A DNA stretch of 64,000 nt from Pedobacter sp. PF22-3 (GCF_026239555.1 NZ_JAPIVP010000008.1:1-64000); one strand, 5' to 3'; numbered from the stretch's first letter, positions 36,811 through 46,529 are shown. Translations and numbers: made by a program. The notes: a model not told the origin generated them from the letters alone.

Positions 36811-37922
36811 TATTCGTATTGATTTTTGATGGTGTAACCGTGCGATTTTAACAACGTTTCTTTTTTGAAGTGATCCACATCAGCCGCTACCATTTCCTTA
36901 ACTAACGCCGCTAAATCATATTTTGGTACCCAACCTAATTTAGTTTTTGATTTAGTTGGATCACCAATCAATAAATCAACCTCAGTTGGTCGAAAATAAG
37001 CCGGATCTACTCCTACCACTTCGGTTCCGATAGCTACTTGAAATTCAGGTTTTGAACATGCGGTCACAATACCTTTTTCTTCAACACCTTCTCCAACAAA
37101 ATCAATCGTAATTCCAACTTCGGCAAAAGCCAAACGCACAAATTCGCGCACTCTTGTTGTAACTCCGGTAGCAATTACAAAATCTTCCGCAACGTCCTGC
37201 TGTAAAATTCTCCACATGGCTTCAACATAGTCCTTAGCATGTCCCCAGTCGCGCTCCGCATCAAGATTTCCTAAAAACAATTTTGTCTGTAAGCCCTGAG
37301 CAATTTTAGCAACTGCTCGTGTAATTTTACGGGTTACGAAAGTCTCTCCCCTCAAAGGGCTTTCGTGATTAAATAAAATACCGTTACAAGCAAATATACC
37401 ATAAGCTTCGCGATAGTTTACTGTAATCCAATAGGCATACATTTTGGCTACAGCGTACGGTGATCGTGGATAAAATGGAGTAGTTTCTGATTGTGGTACT
37501 GCTTGTACCAAACCATACAATTCTGAGGTACTTGCCTGATAAATTTTAGTTTTGTTTTCTAATCCTAAAATCCTCAATGCCTCCAATAAACGTAATGTGC
37601 CTATGCCATCAGCATTTGCCGTATATTCAGGAGTATCAAAACTTACTTTAACATGACTCATTGCCCCAAGGTTATAGATTTCGTCAGGCTGAACATCTTT
37701 AATGATCCTGATTAAATTGGTTGAATCAGATAGGTCTCCATAATGAAGCTTAAACCTTACATTTTCATCATGAGGATCTTGATACAAATGATCAATACGA
37801 TCAGTATTAAAAAGAGAACTTCTTCTCTTAATACCATGAACCATATAACCTTTTTCTAGTAATAGTTCTGCAAGATATGTTCCATCTTGGCCAGTTATTC
37901 CTGTAATTAGTGCGACCTTCAT
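36810..37922 (-). CDS. gmd: GDP-mannose 4,6-dehydratase
   Basis: A 370-residue SDR that turns GDP-mannose into GDP-4-keto-6-deoxymannose, supplying Fcl. [46 protein letters not shown] and the catalytic YAVAK are visible, as is [20 protein letters not shown]-mannose comes from ManC at the other end of the locus. Confidence 0.96.
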   Translation of the reverse strand: MKVALITGITGQDGTYLAELLLEKGYMVHGIKRRSSLFNTDRIDHLYQDPHDENVRFKLHYGDLSDSTNLIRIIKDVQPDEIYNLGAMSHVKVSFDTPEYTANADGIGTLRLLEALRILGLENKTKIYQASTSELYGLVQAVPQSETTPFYPRSPYAVAKMYAYWITVNYREAYGIFACNGILFNHESPLRGETFVTRKITRAVAKIAQGLQTKLFLGNLDAERDWGHAKDYVEAMWRILQQDVAEDFVIATGVTTRVREFVRLAFAEVGITIDFVGEGVEEKGIVTACSKPEFQVAIGTEVVGVDPAYFRPTEVDLLIGDPTKSKTKLGWVPKYDLAALVKEMVAADVDHFKKETLLKSHGYTIKNQYE

Positions 37923-37931
37923 TTATTTTGT

Positions 37932-40295
37932 TTAGCGAATTTTAAACTTATTTAATATTTTACCAAAAATGTTAGAATCATTTTCCTGTTGACCGTAAGT
38001 TCCATAACCATAACCGTAACCGTAATCCTTATTGATGATATCATTAACAACAATACCTAAGTTTTTCATTTTGTTACTTCTATAGAGCTCCTCAACAATC
38101 TTTAACTGATCTTTTTGCGTTACTTTTTGTCTTACCAGATACAATATTGCATCAGCATATACAGATAATAGCTGGGCATCTGTAATAATACCAACAGGAG
38201 GTGCATCCATTATGATATAATCAAACTCTTTTTTTAAGTCTTCAATCAACTGTGGTACCCGTTCGTTCATTAAGGTTTCTGCAGGATTAGGTGGTAAAGG
38301 ACCAGAAGAGATGATAAACATATTCTTATTAATGCTTAAAGGTTGAATAATGTCATAAACCTTTACATCTGAATTTATTGTATAATTACTAAAGCCCATA
38401 TTATTAGCTACTTCTAGTTTTGCTGATAATCCTGGTTTTCGTAAATCCAATTCCATGAGCAAAACTTTTTTACCGGTTAGGGCCAGAATATTACCTAGAT
38501 TAATCGCAGTAAACGACTTTCCTTCACCACTCATGCTTGAGGTAAGCAAAATAATTTTTTCTTGTTTTGTTTTTAAATAAAAAGAGAGGTTGGTTCGCAA
38601 TGCCCTAAACTGCTCTGATATGGCTGATCTTCCCTGATTAGCAACAATCAAATTGTCGGAACTTGAGTTATGGCTAATTTCGCCAATAACCGGTACCTGG
38701 GTTAATCCAACAATCTGATCTTTGGTTCTTATCGATGTATTTAACAGATCTTGGCCAAAAATTGCTATCATAGGTAAAAGTATACCAATAATCAATCCAA
38801 TTAAGTATATGATACTTTTTCTTGGACTGATTGGCTTTACATTTGCTTTTGGAGGATCTATGGTTTTTGCAACCGAGATATTAGATGTTTTAGAAATAGC
38901 AGTTTCTTCTGCTTTCTGCATTAAAAAGATATAAAGTTCTTGTTTTATTTGCTGGTTACGCGCTAGTTTTAAATAGTTTTTTTCAATTTGAGGCACACCC
39001 GAAATTTGCCCCTCAGCAGAACTTAATTGGCTTTTTAGTTTATTTCTGGTCAGAATATATGAATTTTTTGTACTTTGTATATTCGACAGGATATCATTCC
39101 TAAGTCCTTGAATCTGTCTGTCTATATTCTGAATAAATGGACTTTCTTCAGTAACACTTAGTAATTGTCTTTCCCTTTCTACCAATAACGCATTATATTG
39201 ACTCATGAGATTAGAAAAAACTAAATCTTGCGGCATAAGCGATGATGGGAAAACCCTTTTATTTTTCTCATAATCCTTTAAGTACTTCTCCAAATCATTG
39301 AGAACTGTCACTTGAGTTTCTGCCTTAGCTAATTCGGTAGAGAATTCTCCTGTATTTTTTACAAGTAGTCGCCCTTGTTCACTCATATCAGCTAATTGGT
39401 TTTGTTGCTTAAAGCTTTCCACTTTATTTTCAACATCACCAAGTTCAGAAGCAATTTTATTTAAGCGTTCCTTTATAAATTTATAAGTACTATCAGCAAT
39501 CGCATTTTTATCACTTAAATTTGCTTCTGTATATTTATTTATCAAAGTATTTAAAATATCTTCGCCCTTATTAGGCAAAGAATACGACAAAACTAAATCA
39601 ATGATACTAACTTGTTTGTTACTAACATTAACCGCTAATTGAGACATTAATTCGGCAACACGCGAATCAATTGATTTTACTACAACATAATACTCTGCAT
39701 TGTCAAGTTTTTCAATCTGGTTTGCCTCAACCTGTATAATGCCGACCCCATTTACGCTTAAACTTTCACCTAAACTAATTTCCTTTTCAAAGTTTGGTGT
39801 ACTAATTTTGATCTTATTGTTTGAAACTTTTTGAACTTCAAATAAAGTTGTTTTAATCGTATCAACCCCTTTTAAAATATTGAATTTAAACGGGGCATGA
39901 TATAATTCACGACTAATTAAGTTACTTTTTTTCGTATAAATGATATTAAGTTGCATTTGCCTGACAACCTGCTCCATTAAAAAGCGAGTTTTCAATATTT
40001 CAACCTCATTATCTACAGAGTTTTTACTTCCCATTAAGCCACCCAAATCCATCAATGCTCCAGCTTGCTTAGCAATACTGCCACCCTTTTCATCATCATT
40101 CACTAATAATTTAGCATTAATTTGAAATGTTGGTGGGGTATATAATATATATGTAAAGGCAACAGCCAAACAAATAAATATACTAATTAGAAACCATGGC
40201 CATTTTTCAATAAGTTTGCCAAATATATCTTTTAGGTTTATACTCTCAACTTCCTCTACGTTTTTCACTGTATTTTTATCAGGTATATTATTCAT
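37932..40295 (-). CDS. wzc: Wzc-like polysaccharide co-polymerase with tyrosine kinase domain
   Basis: A 787-residue inner-membrane protein. A helix near residue 35, a long periplasmic Wzz domain with coiled-coil segments (about 60-500), a second helix (SIIYLIGLIIGILLPMIAIF) and a cytoplasmic BY-kinase domain are seen. Kinase motifs are Walker A MSGEGKSFTAINLG, A' LMELDLRKPG and B YIIMDAPPVG. The C-terminus has a tyrosine cluster (DYGYGYGYGTYG), the expected autophosphorylation tail. It controls polymer length and opens the Wza channel. The phosphatase two genes upstream should reverse its phosphorylation. Confidence 0.94.
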   Translation of the reverse strand: MNNIPDKNTVKNVEEVESINLKDIFGKLIEKWPWFLISIFICLAVAFTYILYTPPTFQINAKLLVNDDEKGGSIAKQAGALMDLGGLMGSKNSVDNEVEILKTRFLMEQVVRQMQLNIIYTKKSNLISRELYHAPFKFNILKGVDTIKTTLFEVQKVSNNKIKISTPNFEKEISLGESLSVNGVGIIQVEANQIEKLDNAEYYVVVKSIDSRVAELMSQLAVNVSNKQVSIIDLVLSYSLPNKGEDILNTLINKYTEANLSDKNAIADSTYKFIKERLNKIASELGDVENKVESFKQQNQLADMSEQGRLLVKNTGEFSTELAKAETQVTVLNDLEKYLKDYEKNKRVFPSSLMPQDLVFSNLMSQYNALLVERERQLLSVTEESPFIQNIDRQIQGLRNDILSNIQSTKNSYILTRNKLKSQLSSAEGQISGVPQIEKNYLKLARNQQIKQELYIFLMQKAEETAISKTSNISVAKTIDPPKANVKPISPRKSIIYLIGLIIGILLPMIAIFGQDLLNTSIRTKDQIVGLTQVPVIGEISHNSSSDNLIVANQGRSAISEQFRALRTNLSFYLKTKQEKIILLTSSMSGEGKSFTAINLGNILALTGKKVLLMELDLRKPGLSAKLEVANNMGFSNYTINSDVKVYDIIQPLSINKNMFIISSGPLPPNPAETLMNERVPQLIEDLKKEFDYIIMDAPPVGIITDAQLLSVYADAILYLVRQKVTQKDQLKIVEELYRSNKMKNLGIVVNDIINKDYGYGYGYGTYGQQENDSNIFGKILNKFKIR

Positions 40296-40307
40296 TAAAT
40301 GGTTAGA

Positions 40308-41105
40308 TTATCTGAAGCTTGAAATAGCTAAAACAATTACAGAAACAACCGAAGCTATTACACCAATAGTTTGTACTTGCGCAGAATTAGAAGCGGATAC
40401 TTTACGTTTATTTGGTTCAACATAAATTACGTCGTTTTGTCTTAAATAATAGAATGGACTATTAAAGATTTCACTAGAATTTAGATTTAATCGAGCAAAT
40501 TCTTTCTTGCCATTATTATCCCTAACAATCAGCACATTATCACGTTTTCCATAGATAGTTAAATCACCGGCCAGGCTCAAAGCATCTAAAATACTTACTT
40601 TTTCATTTGGTAAAGTATAAGCTGAAGGAGCATTTACCTCTCCTAAAACACTTACTTTAAAATTCGAAAAGCGAAGTTGAACATTTGGTTCCTTATAAAA
40701 CACGCTTGACTTATCGCGGATGAGTTCTCTTGCCTGAAAGGTTGTAAGCCCAGCTACCTTAATTTTTCCAATTAGAGAAAGTTCAATCTCTCCGTTCTTA
40801 TCTACCAAAAAACCTGTATTTTGAGTTGTAAGACTATTATTCGTATTGCCCCCTAATGATGGTGTTGAGGCTGCCTGATTTATAATCGCACCACTCTGAG
40901 GATTTAAGGTGAATACATTAATACTCAATATATCATCAGATTGAATTATAGGTTCAGTAAACTTAATAGCATTATCAAGCTGCGCTTGGTTAACAGTTTG
41001 AATATCTTGAAAATAAGCAATCTTTTTATTACTAATACAAGAGGATGTAAAAATCATAACAAGAACTAAACCTGCTATTTTTATTAGAGAACTATTTTTA
41101 TTCAT
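40308..41105 (-). CDS. wza: Polysaccharide export outer-membrane lipoprotein (Wza-like)
   Basis: Start placed at 41105 (MNKNSSLIKIAG), giving 265 residues with a lipoprotein signal and Cys23 in FTSSC. The longer frame to 41138 would spoil the signal. The poly_export domain (DDILSINVFTLNPQSG) is followed by a SLBB domain (VSVLGEVNAPSAYTLPNEK) and a short C-terminal hydrophobic stretch (IGVIASVVSVIVLAISSF) like the outer-membrane helix of Wza. It forms the outer-membrane exit pore, 12 bp before wzc. Confidence 0.92.
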   Translation of the reverse strand: MNKNSSLIKIAGLVLVMIFTSSCISNKKIAYFQDIQTVNQAQLDNAIKFTEPIIQSDDILSINVFTLNPQSGAIINQAASTPSLGGNTNNSLTTQNTGFLVDKNGEIELSLIGKIKVAGLTTFQARELIRDKSSVFYKEPNVQLRFSNFKVSVLGEVNAPSAYTLPNEKVSILDALSLAGDLTIYGKRDNVLIVRDNNGKKEFARLNLNSSEIFNSPFYYLRQNDVIYVEPNKRKVSASNSAQVQTIGVIASVVSVIVLAISSFR

Positions 41106-41151
41106 AAGTATATATCTGTTGAAAATGAAATTGACCATTTTAAACAGCTTG

Positions 41152-41159
41152 CAAACTTA
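41152..41159 (-). promoter_or_regulatory. -7 promoter box upstream of wza
   Basis: Minus-strand TAAGTTTG fits TAnnTTTG, 46 bases before the wza ATG. The -33 region is AT-rich without a clear TTTG. If used, the wza-wzc-gmd series has its own start separate from the phosphatase gene. Confidence 0.4.
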
Positions 41160-41262
41160 ATCATTTAATTGTAATATCTAAAAGTCTTATCATTTAGAAA
41201 TTATAATTAAGAGAAACCAAGTTTAAATAATTGAGTATTTCTATATAATTTCAAAAGTTACA

Positions 41263-42003
41263 TTAAGCATAAACGGATCCAAAAATTTCTTGATTCTTAA
41301 AAGGATAATTTCCCAAAAAATCATATAATTTACCAGATTGTACTGCATCGATCAATGTACTTAAATGTTTATCATGATGAAGATCAGTTCCAGCAAAGTC
41401 ATACATCTTTTCCTTTAGCAAAATCTCCGCCAACTGTTTCACATCTTTCCCATAATAACCCAAAATAGAGAGAAGATTCATTTGAAATAAACAGCCTTTT
41501 TCTTTAAACCGCTTTAACCTGCTTTTATCTTTAAAATAAAAAGTGTAGCGCTCCGGATGAGCTAAAATTGGTTTATAGCCTTTAATTTCTAAATCAAATA
41601 TGGTTTGACTAATCCCTGGACTTTCATTTAAATAAGACATCTCAATCAACAAATGTTTCTGATCTAAAGTACATAACGGGCGATCCATTTTAAAATCCTG
41701 ATCAACCATATACTCTGCACCGGCGCTTAGTTTCAAAGAAACATTAGCTTTATCCATCTCTTGTTGTAGTGAATCTTTTGCACTAAAGATTATTTCTTTT
41801 GTATTTGGATACAACTCTTGGTAGATATGAGGTGTAGCGATTAGCTGATCAAACCCCAGTTCCTGTAAAGATTTAACAAAACGCAAAGATGTAGATAAAT
41901 CTGGGGAACCGTCATCTATGCCGGGTAGGATATGCGAATGAATATCAACACCTAACCAGGAAATATCAGTAATTTTATTTTTTTTACTAAAAAAGTTAAA
42001 CAT
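41263..42003 (-). CDS. PHP-family protein-tyrosine phosphatase (YwqE/CpsB-like)
   Basis: A 246-residue metal-dependent phosphatase. The PHP motif GVDIHSHILPGIDDG supplies metal ligands, with TPH, AGAEYMVD, ILAHPERY and FAGTDLHHD further along, all in CpsB/YwqE order. It dephosphorylates bacterial tyrosine kinases such as Wzc and thereby tunes polymer export. The gene stands between an unusual spacer (42,004-42,480) and the wza promoter. Confidence 0.9.
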   Translation of the reverse strand: MFNFFSKKNKITDISWLGVDIHSHILPGIDDGSPDLSTSLRFVKSLQELGFDQLIATPHIYQELYPNTKEIIFSAKDSLQQEMDKANVSLKLSAGAEYMVDQDFKMDRPLCTLDQKHLLIEMSYLNESPGISQTIFDLEIKGYKPILAHPERYTFYFKDKSRLKRFKEKGCLFQMNLLSILGYYGKDVKQLAEILLKEKMYDFAGTDLHHDKHLSTLIDAVQSGKLYDFLGNYPFKNQEIFGSVYA

Positions 42004-42349
42004 TATTATAAGGAAATATTAAATCAATTACTTGACTATAAGTTAACGAATCACCTCAATTCATTCGAAGACATCCATTAAACGAATTACTCTACAAAAA
42101 AGTCTATGAGATGAGGTAAATCTAACCTAATTCATTGGAATTATCAATAAGCAGTAGACTAAAACAGACAAAAAGTAGAAATAATGACGAAAAACAATTT
42201 ATTATTCAAAGGATGAGTACTTATTATTTATTGTAGCCAACGCTTCCCAATTATCTTGATTCTAACGATCATCCTACAGTGAACCTCACACCTTCCGAAC
42301 CCTTTGCTACCTTATTCACTAGTTTTTATTCATCTTTTCTTTACTATTC
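42004..42349. other. Long leader/spacer upstream of the phosphatase gene
   Basis: AT-rich sequence without a supported gene. I found no exact TAnnTTTG box on the minus strand. Together with the hairpin and array to its right it forms the largest unexplained non-coding stretch inside the locus. Confidence 0.35.
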
Positions 42350-42379
42350 CTTTACCTTTTACGTAATAAAAAGGTAAAG
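42350..42379. repeat. Hairpin adjoining the 11-bp array
   Basis: CTTTACCTTTT (42350-42360) is the exact complement of AAAAGGTAAAG (42369-42379), with an 8-base loop. The right arm contains the first GGTAA unit of the array, so the left arm is an inverted array unit. No T-run follows on either strand, so a simple terminator is unlikely. Confidence 0.6.
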
Positions 42380-42460
42380 AACAGGTAAGCCAGAGGTAAC
42401 CATGGGGTTAACTTGGTGCCCAGAAAGGGTAAACAAAGGGTAAAGGATGGGTAAGCAAAT
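42373..42460. repeat. Array of eight 11-bp units (GGTAA-N6)
   Basis: GGTAA starts at 42373, 42384, 42395, 42428, 42439 and 42450, with GGTTA at 42406. Spacing is exactly 11 bases throughout, and one degenerate unit falls at 42417. The remaining six bases of each unit vary. The 11-base period is one DNA helical turn and not a multiple of three, so it is not a protein repeat. It lies between the tviB-type gene's stop and the phosphatase gene. Confidence 0.8.
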
Positions 42461-42480
42461 ATTAATATTAAATAGCCATA

Positions 42481-43764
42481 TTATAACCTTGCATCAGCCA
42501 GCTCCCTGTTGATAAAAGATTTAGTATCGAAAATAATAGTACCCTGTTCTCTAAATCTTTGGTAATCAATATCCAGAAACTGATGATGAGCTACGGCTAA
42601 AATAACTACGTCATAATGTTTGAAATTGTTATTTTCCAGCATCTGGATATGATATTCAGCGTTCACGTCAATTGGGTTGGCCCAGGGATCGTACACATCT
42701 ACCTGCATACTGAAAGATTTAAGTTCTTTATAGATATCAATTACCCTCGTATTCCGGGTATCCGGGCAATTTTCTTTAAAAGCGAAGCCCAGAATGAGTG
42801 CTCTCGCGCCATTAATCACCTTATCTTTTGCCACCAACATCTTGATTACCTTATTGGCAACAAACATGCCCATATTATCATTCACTCTTCTGCCAGACAG
42901 AATTACTTCAGGTTTGTAGCCCAAAGCTTCTGATTTATGGGCCAAATAGTAGGGATCAACTCCAATGCAATGCCCTCCAACCAAACCCGGTTTGTAATTT
43001 AAGAAATTCCATTTGGTAGCCGCTGCCGCCAATACATCAGCCGTATCGATTTCCATACGGTCGAAAATTAAAGCCAGTTCATTGACGAAGGAAATATTGA
43101 CATCCCGTTGTGCATTTTCTATCGCTTTTGAGGCCTCGGCCACTTTAATGCTAGGTGCCAAATGTGTACCAGCAGTTATAATGGAAGCGTAAAGCAGATC
43201 GATCTCGGCCGCAATGGCAGGTGTAGAACCTGAAGTCACCTTTTTTATTTTGGTCAGGGTATTGATTTTATCTCCTGGATTGATCCTTTCCGGGGAATAG
43301 CCACAGAAGAAATCTATATTAAATTTGAGCCCAGACACTTTCTCCAAAACAGGAACACAATCTTCTTCTGTGCAGCCAGGATAAACGGTAGATTCATAAA
43401 TCACAGTATCGCCTGGTTTCAAAACCGTGGCTAACATTTTACTAGCCGCAAGTAAAGGTTCCAGATCAGGACGTTTAAGATGATCGATAGGTGTAGGTAC
43501 CGTAACGATATAAATCGTACACATGGCTAGATCAGACAGGTTAGCACTCAATGCCAATCCATTTTCTTCATCTGTTGGAGAACAGACCAACATCAGATCA
43601 TCCAGATTTGCTTCGTGGGTACGATCTTCCAGACGTTTAAGTTCTTCTACACGGCTTTCACTGGTATCGAAACCAATAACCTTATACTTTTTTGCAAATT
43701 CGATAGCCAGCGGGAGCCCAACATAACCTAAACCTATAATCGCAATTTGCTTATTTGTATTCAT
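42481..43764 (-). CDS. tviB: UDP-N-acetylhexosamine 6-dehydrogenase (TviB/WbpO/VipA-type)
   Basis: Nucleotide-sugar dehydrogenase oxidising the C6 of a UDP-N-acetylhexosamine to a uronate (UDP-GlcNAc in TviB, UDP-GalNAc in WbpO, UDP-ManNAc in WecC). Start set at 43764 (MNTNKQIAIIGLGYVGLPLA), giving 427 residues. A 464-residue frame to 43875 begins upstream of the -7 box at 43784-43791 and its extra residues look non-coding. Motifs: VTVPTPID, GYSPERINPGD, KAIENAQRDVNISFVNE and a PGLVGGHCIGVDPYYL segment with the catalytic Cys. No epimerase partner (TviC or WecB) is in the window. Confidence 0.88.
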   Translation of the reverse strand: MNTNKQIAIIGLGYVGLPLAIEFAKKYKVIGFDTSESRVEELKRLEDRTHEANLDDLMLVCSPTDEENGLALSANLSDLAMCTIYIVTVPTPIDHLKRPDLEPLLAASKMLATVLKPGDTVIYESTVYPGCTEEDCVPVLEKVSGLKFNIDFFCGYSPERINPGDKINTLTKIKKVTSGSTPAIAAEIDLLYASIITAGTHLAPSIKVAEASKAIENAQRDVNISFVNELALIFDRMEIDTADVLAAAATKWNFLNYKPGLVGGHCIGVDPYYLAHKSEALGYKPEVILSGRRVNDNMGMFVANKVIKMLVAKDKVINGARALILGFAFKENCPDTRNTRVIDIYKELKSFSMQVDVYDPWANPIDVNAEYHIQMLENNNFKHYDVVILAVAHHQFLDIDYQRFREQGTIIFDTKSFINRELADARL

Positions 43765-43783
43765 TTTTACTTCGGTGATTGGG

Positions 43784-43791
43784 CAAAGATA
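43784..43791 (-). promoter_or_regulatory. -7 promoter box of the tviB-type gene
   Basis: Minus-strand TATCTTTG is a perfect TAnnTTTG, 19 bases before ATG 43764. It supports the shorter start. The -33 element is not clear. Confidence 0.5.
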
Positions 43792-43974
43792 AGATAAATC
43801 AGTAAAGCTTAATTCTTTTAACCACAGCGGACGCAAAGAGGATGCGCGAAGGACACAGCGTTGGATGGAGCGCAATGCTTAAATGAACTTACATTTCTTG
43901 CATGGTAAAAATGGCATATATGCATTTTAAACATCCATCGCTGCGCTAGCATTGACAGACTCTATACGAAAACC

Positions 43975-44084
43975 CGTCATTTGGAGCGAAGCACCGCGAA
44001 GTGGAGAGATCTACCTCGAGACAGATTTAGCTTTGCTGAGCACTACATGGTTCTCGACTACGTTGCACTTCGCTCGAAATGACG
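43975..44084. repeat. Dispersed palindromic element, copy A
   Basis: About 110 bp beginning CGTCATTTGGAGCGAAG and ending CTTCGCTCGAAATGACG, so the ends are inverted repeats. The inner string GCGAAGTGGAGAGATCTA recurs in copy B (56414-56520). It lies between rmlA and the tviB-type gene, dividing the locus's first genes from the rest. No coding capacity. Confidence 0.75.
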
Positions 44085-44196
44085 ATACCTGGAGGAGAAT
44101 TAAAATTACCCCTAAGTCGACAACCAAATAAAAATAGATCGCCAATAAACACTTTTGCATTTATCGGCGATTAATAAGTGTATATTTTAAACCAAT

Positions 44197-45057
44197 TTAT
44201 TTAATCTGCTTCAGCAAGTAACTGCCATAACCACTTTTAACCAGTGGAGTAGCAATGGCTTTTAATTGTTCTGCATTGATAAAACCCATACGATAAGCAA
44301 TTTCTTCAATACAACCGATTTTTAAGCCTTGTCGCTCTTCAATAATCTGTACGAATTGACCTGCCTGCATTAAAGAAGCAAAAGTTCCGGTATCTAACCA
44401 GGCTGTTCCACGACTGAGTACACCCACCTTCAGTTTACCACGCTCCAGATACACACGGTTCACATCGGTAATTTCATATTCACCCCTAGGAGATGGCTTC
44501 ACATTTTTGGCGATTTCCACTACTTCATTATCATAAAAGTATAAACCTGGAACAGCATAATCTGATTTTGGCTGAATCGGCTTTTCTTCAATAGATATAG
44601 CATTTTTATTGTTATCAAACTCAACTACACCATAACGTTCCGGATCTGAAACCTGGTAGGCAAATACGACTCCACCCTCCGGATCAGCGCTCTCCTGCAA
44701 TAATCTGGACATACCATCTCCGTAGAAAATGTTATCGCCTAAAACCAAAGCGACTTTATCTGTTCCAATAAAATCGGCACCAATAACAAAGGCCTGAGCA
44801 AGTCCGTTAGGTTCTGCCTGTACCGCATAGCTGAATTTACAGCCCAGCGAAGCACCATCACCTAATAATTTCTCAAAATTAGGCAGATCATGCGGGGTAG
44901 AGATAATCAAAATTTCTTTTATCCCGGCTAACATTAAAGTTGATAAAGGATAATAAATCATCGGTTTATCGTAAACCGGCATCATTTGCTTGCTACAGGC
45001 AAGGGTTAAGGGATGCAAACGGGTACCGCTGCCACCAGCTAAGATTATACCTTTCAT
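44197..45057 (-). CDS. rmlA: Glucose-1-phosphate thymidylyltransferase
   Basis: A 286-residue enzyme producing dTDP-glucose, first step to dTDP-L-rhamnose. It has the signature [15 protein letters not shown] with [18 protein letters not shown], followed by LGDNIFYG and [12 protein letters not shown]. Last of the four rml genes in transcription order, 73 bp after rmlD. The spacer between them holds ATTTGAGA-type short repeats. Confidence 0.96.
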   Translation of the reverse strand: MKGIILAGGSGTRLHPLTLACSKQMMPVYDKPMIYYPLSTLMLAGIKEILIISTPHDLPNFEKLLGDGASLGCKFSYAVQAEPNGLAQAFVIGADFIGTDKVALVLGDNIFYGDGMSRLLQESADPEGGVVFAYQVSDPERYGVVEFDNNKNAISIEEKPIQPKSDYAVPGLYFYDNEVVEIAKNVKPSPRGEYEITDVNRVYLERGKLKVGVLSRGTAWLDTGTFASLMQAGQFVQIIEERQGLKIGCIEEIAYRMGFINAEQLKAIATPLVKSGYGSYLLKQIK

Positions 45058-45060
45058 ACT

Positions 45061-45120
45061 AGTATTAGATTTGAGATTTGAGACATTAGATTTGAGACGA
45101 AATGGCTCTATCTCAACATC
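45061..45120. repeat. ATTTGAGA short-word tract
   Basis: AGATTTGAGA words repeat in the rmlA-rmlD spacer (ATTAGATTTGAGATTTGAGACATTAG and on). Close relatives occur at 63,562-63,605 after the GbsR-like gene. It is a low-complexity spacer sequence with no visible function. Confidence 0.45.
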
Positions 45121-45130
45121 TATATTACTT

Positions 45131-45988
45131 CTATTTATTAATTTGTTTTATACACTCCACTAAACTATCTCTCCAATAAGGGATTTCAATATTAAATGTA
45201 TTTTTTATTTTAGACTTATCCATTACCGAAAATGCTGGTCGTGTGGCTTTGGTTGGGTAGGCAGATCCGGGAATTGGATTTACGCTGACATCAGTTTCGC
45301 TAATATCACAAATGGCTTTGGCAAAATCGAACCATGAAGTTACGCCTTCATTACTGTAATGATATATCCCATACGATTTCGATGAGGATACAATGATATC
45401 AAAAATAGTATTTGCCAAATCTATGGCATAAGTTGGCGTACCCACCTGATCGGCTATGATATTTAACTCATCACGTTCAGCACCGAGCTTTAGCATGGTT
45501 TTCACAAAGTTATTGGCATATTCAGAATATAACCAGCTGGTGCGGATAATAAAGTGAGTTGGTAATATTTCAGCCACGGCCTTTTCGCCATCCAGTTTAG
45601 TTACCCCATAAATATTAATCGGCTTAGCTTCATCTTCTTCTTTGAGCAATTTCACTTCATTCCCTTCGAAAACAAAATCGGTAGAAACGTGAACCAAAGT
45701 AATACTATTTGCCAAACAGGCAGCAGCCAGATTAGCTGCCCCGGTTTCATTAATGGCTTTAGCCAGATCAACCTCATCTTCTGCTTTATCAACAGCCGTA
45801 TAAGCGGCACAGTTGATTACGTAAACGGGCTGTTCTTTAGCTAAAAGATTCTTTAAACCTTCTACATTTAAAATGTTGGCATCCTGTTCTGCCGGAAAAA
45901 CGATTTCAGTAATTCCTCTACGTTCTGCCACGACCTTTAAACACTGGCCTAATTGTCCGCCAGCACCAATCACTAATATTTTAGCCAT
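45131..45988 (-). CDS. rmlD: dTDP-4-dehydrorhamnose reductase
   Basis: A 285-residue SDR making dTDP-L-rhamnose with NADPH. Start set at 45988 ([18 protein letters not shown]), overlapping the rmlC stop by 8 bp, rather than five codons upstream. Visible are [36 protein letters not shown] (catalytic YxxxK) and RTSWLYSE. Length is typical. Confidence 0.95.
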   Translation of the reverse strand: MAKILVIGAGGQLGQCLKVVAERRGITEIVFPAEQDANILNVEGLKNLLAKEQPVYVINCAAYTAVDKAEDEVDLAKAINETGAANLAAACLANSITLVHVSTDFVFEGNEVKLLKEEDEAKPINIYGVTKLDGEKAVAEILPTHFIIRTSWLYSEYANNFVKTMLKLGAERDELNIIADQVGTPTYAIDLANTIFDIIVSSSKSYGIYHYSNEGVTSWFDFAKAICDISETDVSVNPIPGSAYPTKATRPAFSVMDKSKIKNTFNIEIPYWRDSLVECIKQINK

Positions 45989-46529
45989 GTTGTAATTCAG
46001 CAAATGGTTTTAAAAGCATGTCTTTTTCAGAGATCGACTCCATTCCGGCTGGAATGAGCCAGTCAATATTCAGGTCGGTATCGTTATAGATCACACCCGT
46101 TTCTGAAGCTTTGTTATAAAAATTGTCGCACTTGTAAAGAAACTCTACCGTTTCGCTGAGTACCGAAAAGCCATGTACAAATCCACGTGGAATATACAAT
46201 TGCAATTTATTTTCGGCACTTAAACGTACCGCAACATGTTGACCGTAAGTTGGAGAACCTGGGCGAACATCTACCGCTACATCCAGCACTTCGCCCTTGG
46301 TTACGCGCACCAATTTTGCTTGTGCAAAAGCACCGGTTTGCGCATGTAAACCACGGATTACGCCATATGATGAATACGATTGGTTGTCCTGTACAAATGC
46401 ACCGGAAAGGCCGGTTTTATCTTCGAAAGTTTGCTGGTTGAAACTTTCGAAAAAGTAACCACGTGCATCATCAAAAACCCTTGGTTTTAAAATCAGGCAG
46501 TCTTTTATCCCTGTTTCTGTAATTTCCAT
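45981..46529 (-). CDS. rmlC: dTDP-4-dehydrorhamnose 3,5-epimerase
   Basis: A 182-residue cupin. It carries FFESFNQQTFEDKTG, RGLHAQTGAFAQAKLVRV with the catalytic His, VDVRPGSPTYG and YIPRGFVHGF. The substrate is dTDP-4-keto-6-deoxyglucose from RmlB. One-base overlap with rmlB and 8-bp overlap with rmlD show a tight operon. Confidence 0.95.
   Translation of the reverse strand: MEITETGIKDCLILKPRVFDDARGYFFESFNQQTFEDKTGLSGAFVQDNQSYSSYGVIRGLHAQTGAFAQAKLVRVTKGEVLDVAVDVRPGSPTYGQHVAVRLSAENKLQLYIPRGFVHGFSVLSETVEFLYKCDNFYNKASETGVIYNDTDLNIDWLIPAGMESISEKDMLLKPFAELQHG

Noticed and set aside
42350..42460. CRISPR-like array
   Set aside because: The unit is only 11 bp with no separate repeat and spacer, and no cas genes are present.
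42481..43764. A second UDP-glucose dehydrogenase
   Set aside because: The sequence order and GHCIGVDPYYL catalytic region match UDP-HexNAc dehydrogenases, not the GSCFPKD form seen in ugd at 22155.
43765..43875. N-terminal extension of the TviB-type protein
   Set aside because: The extension begins upstream of a perfect -7 box and precedes the conserved cofactor motif by an unusual 37 residues.
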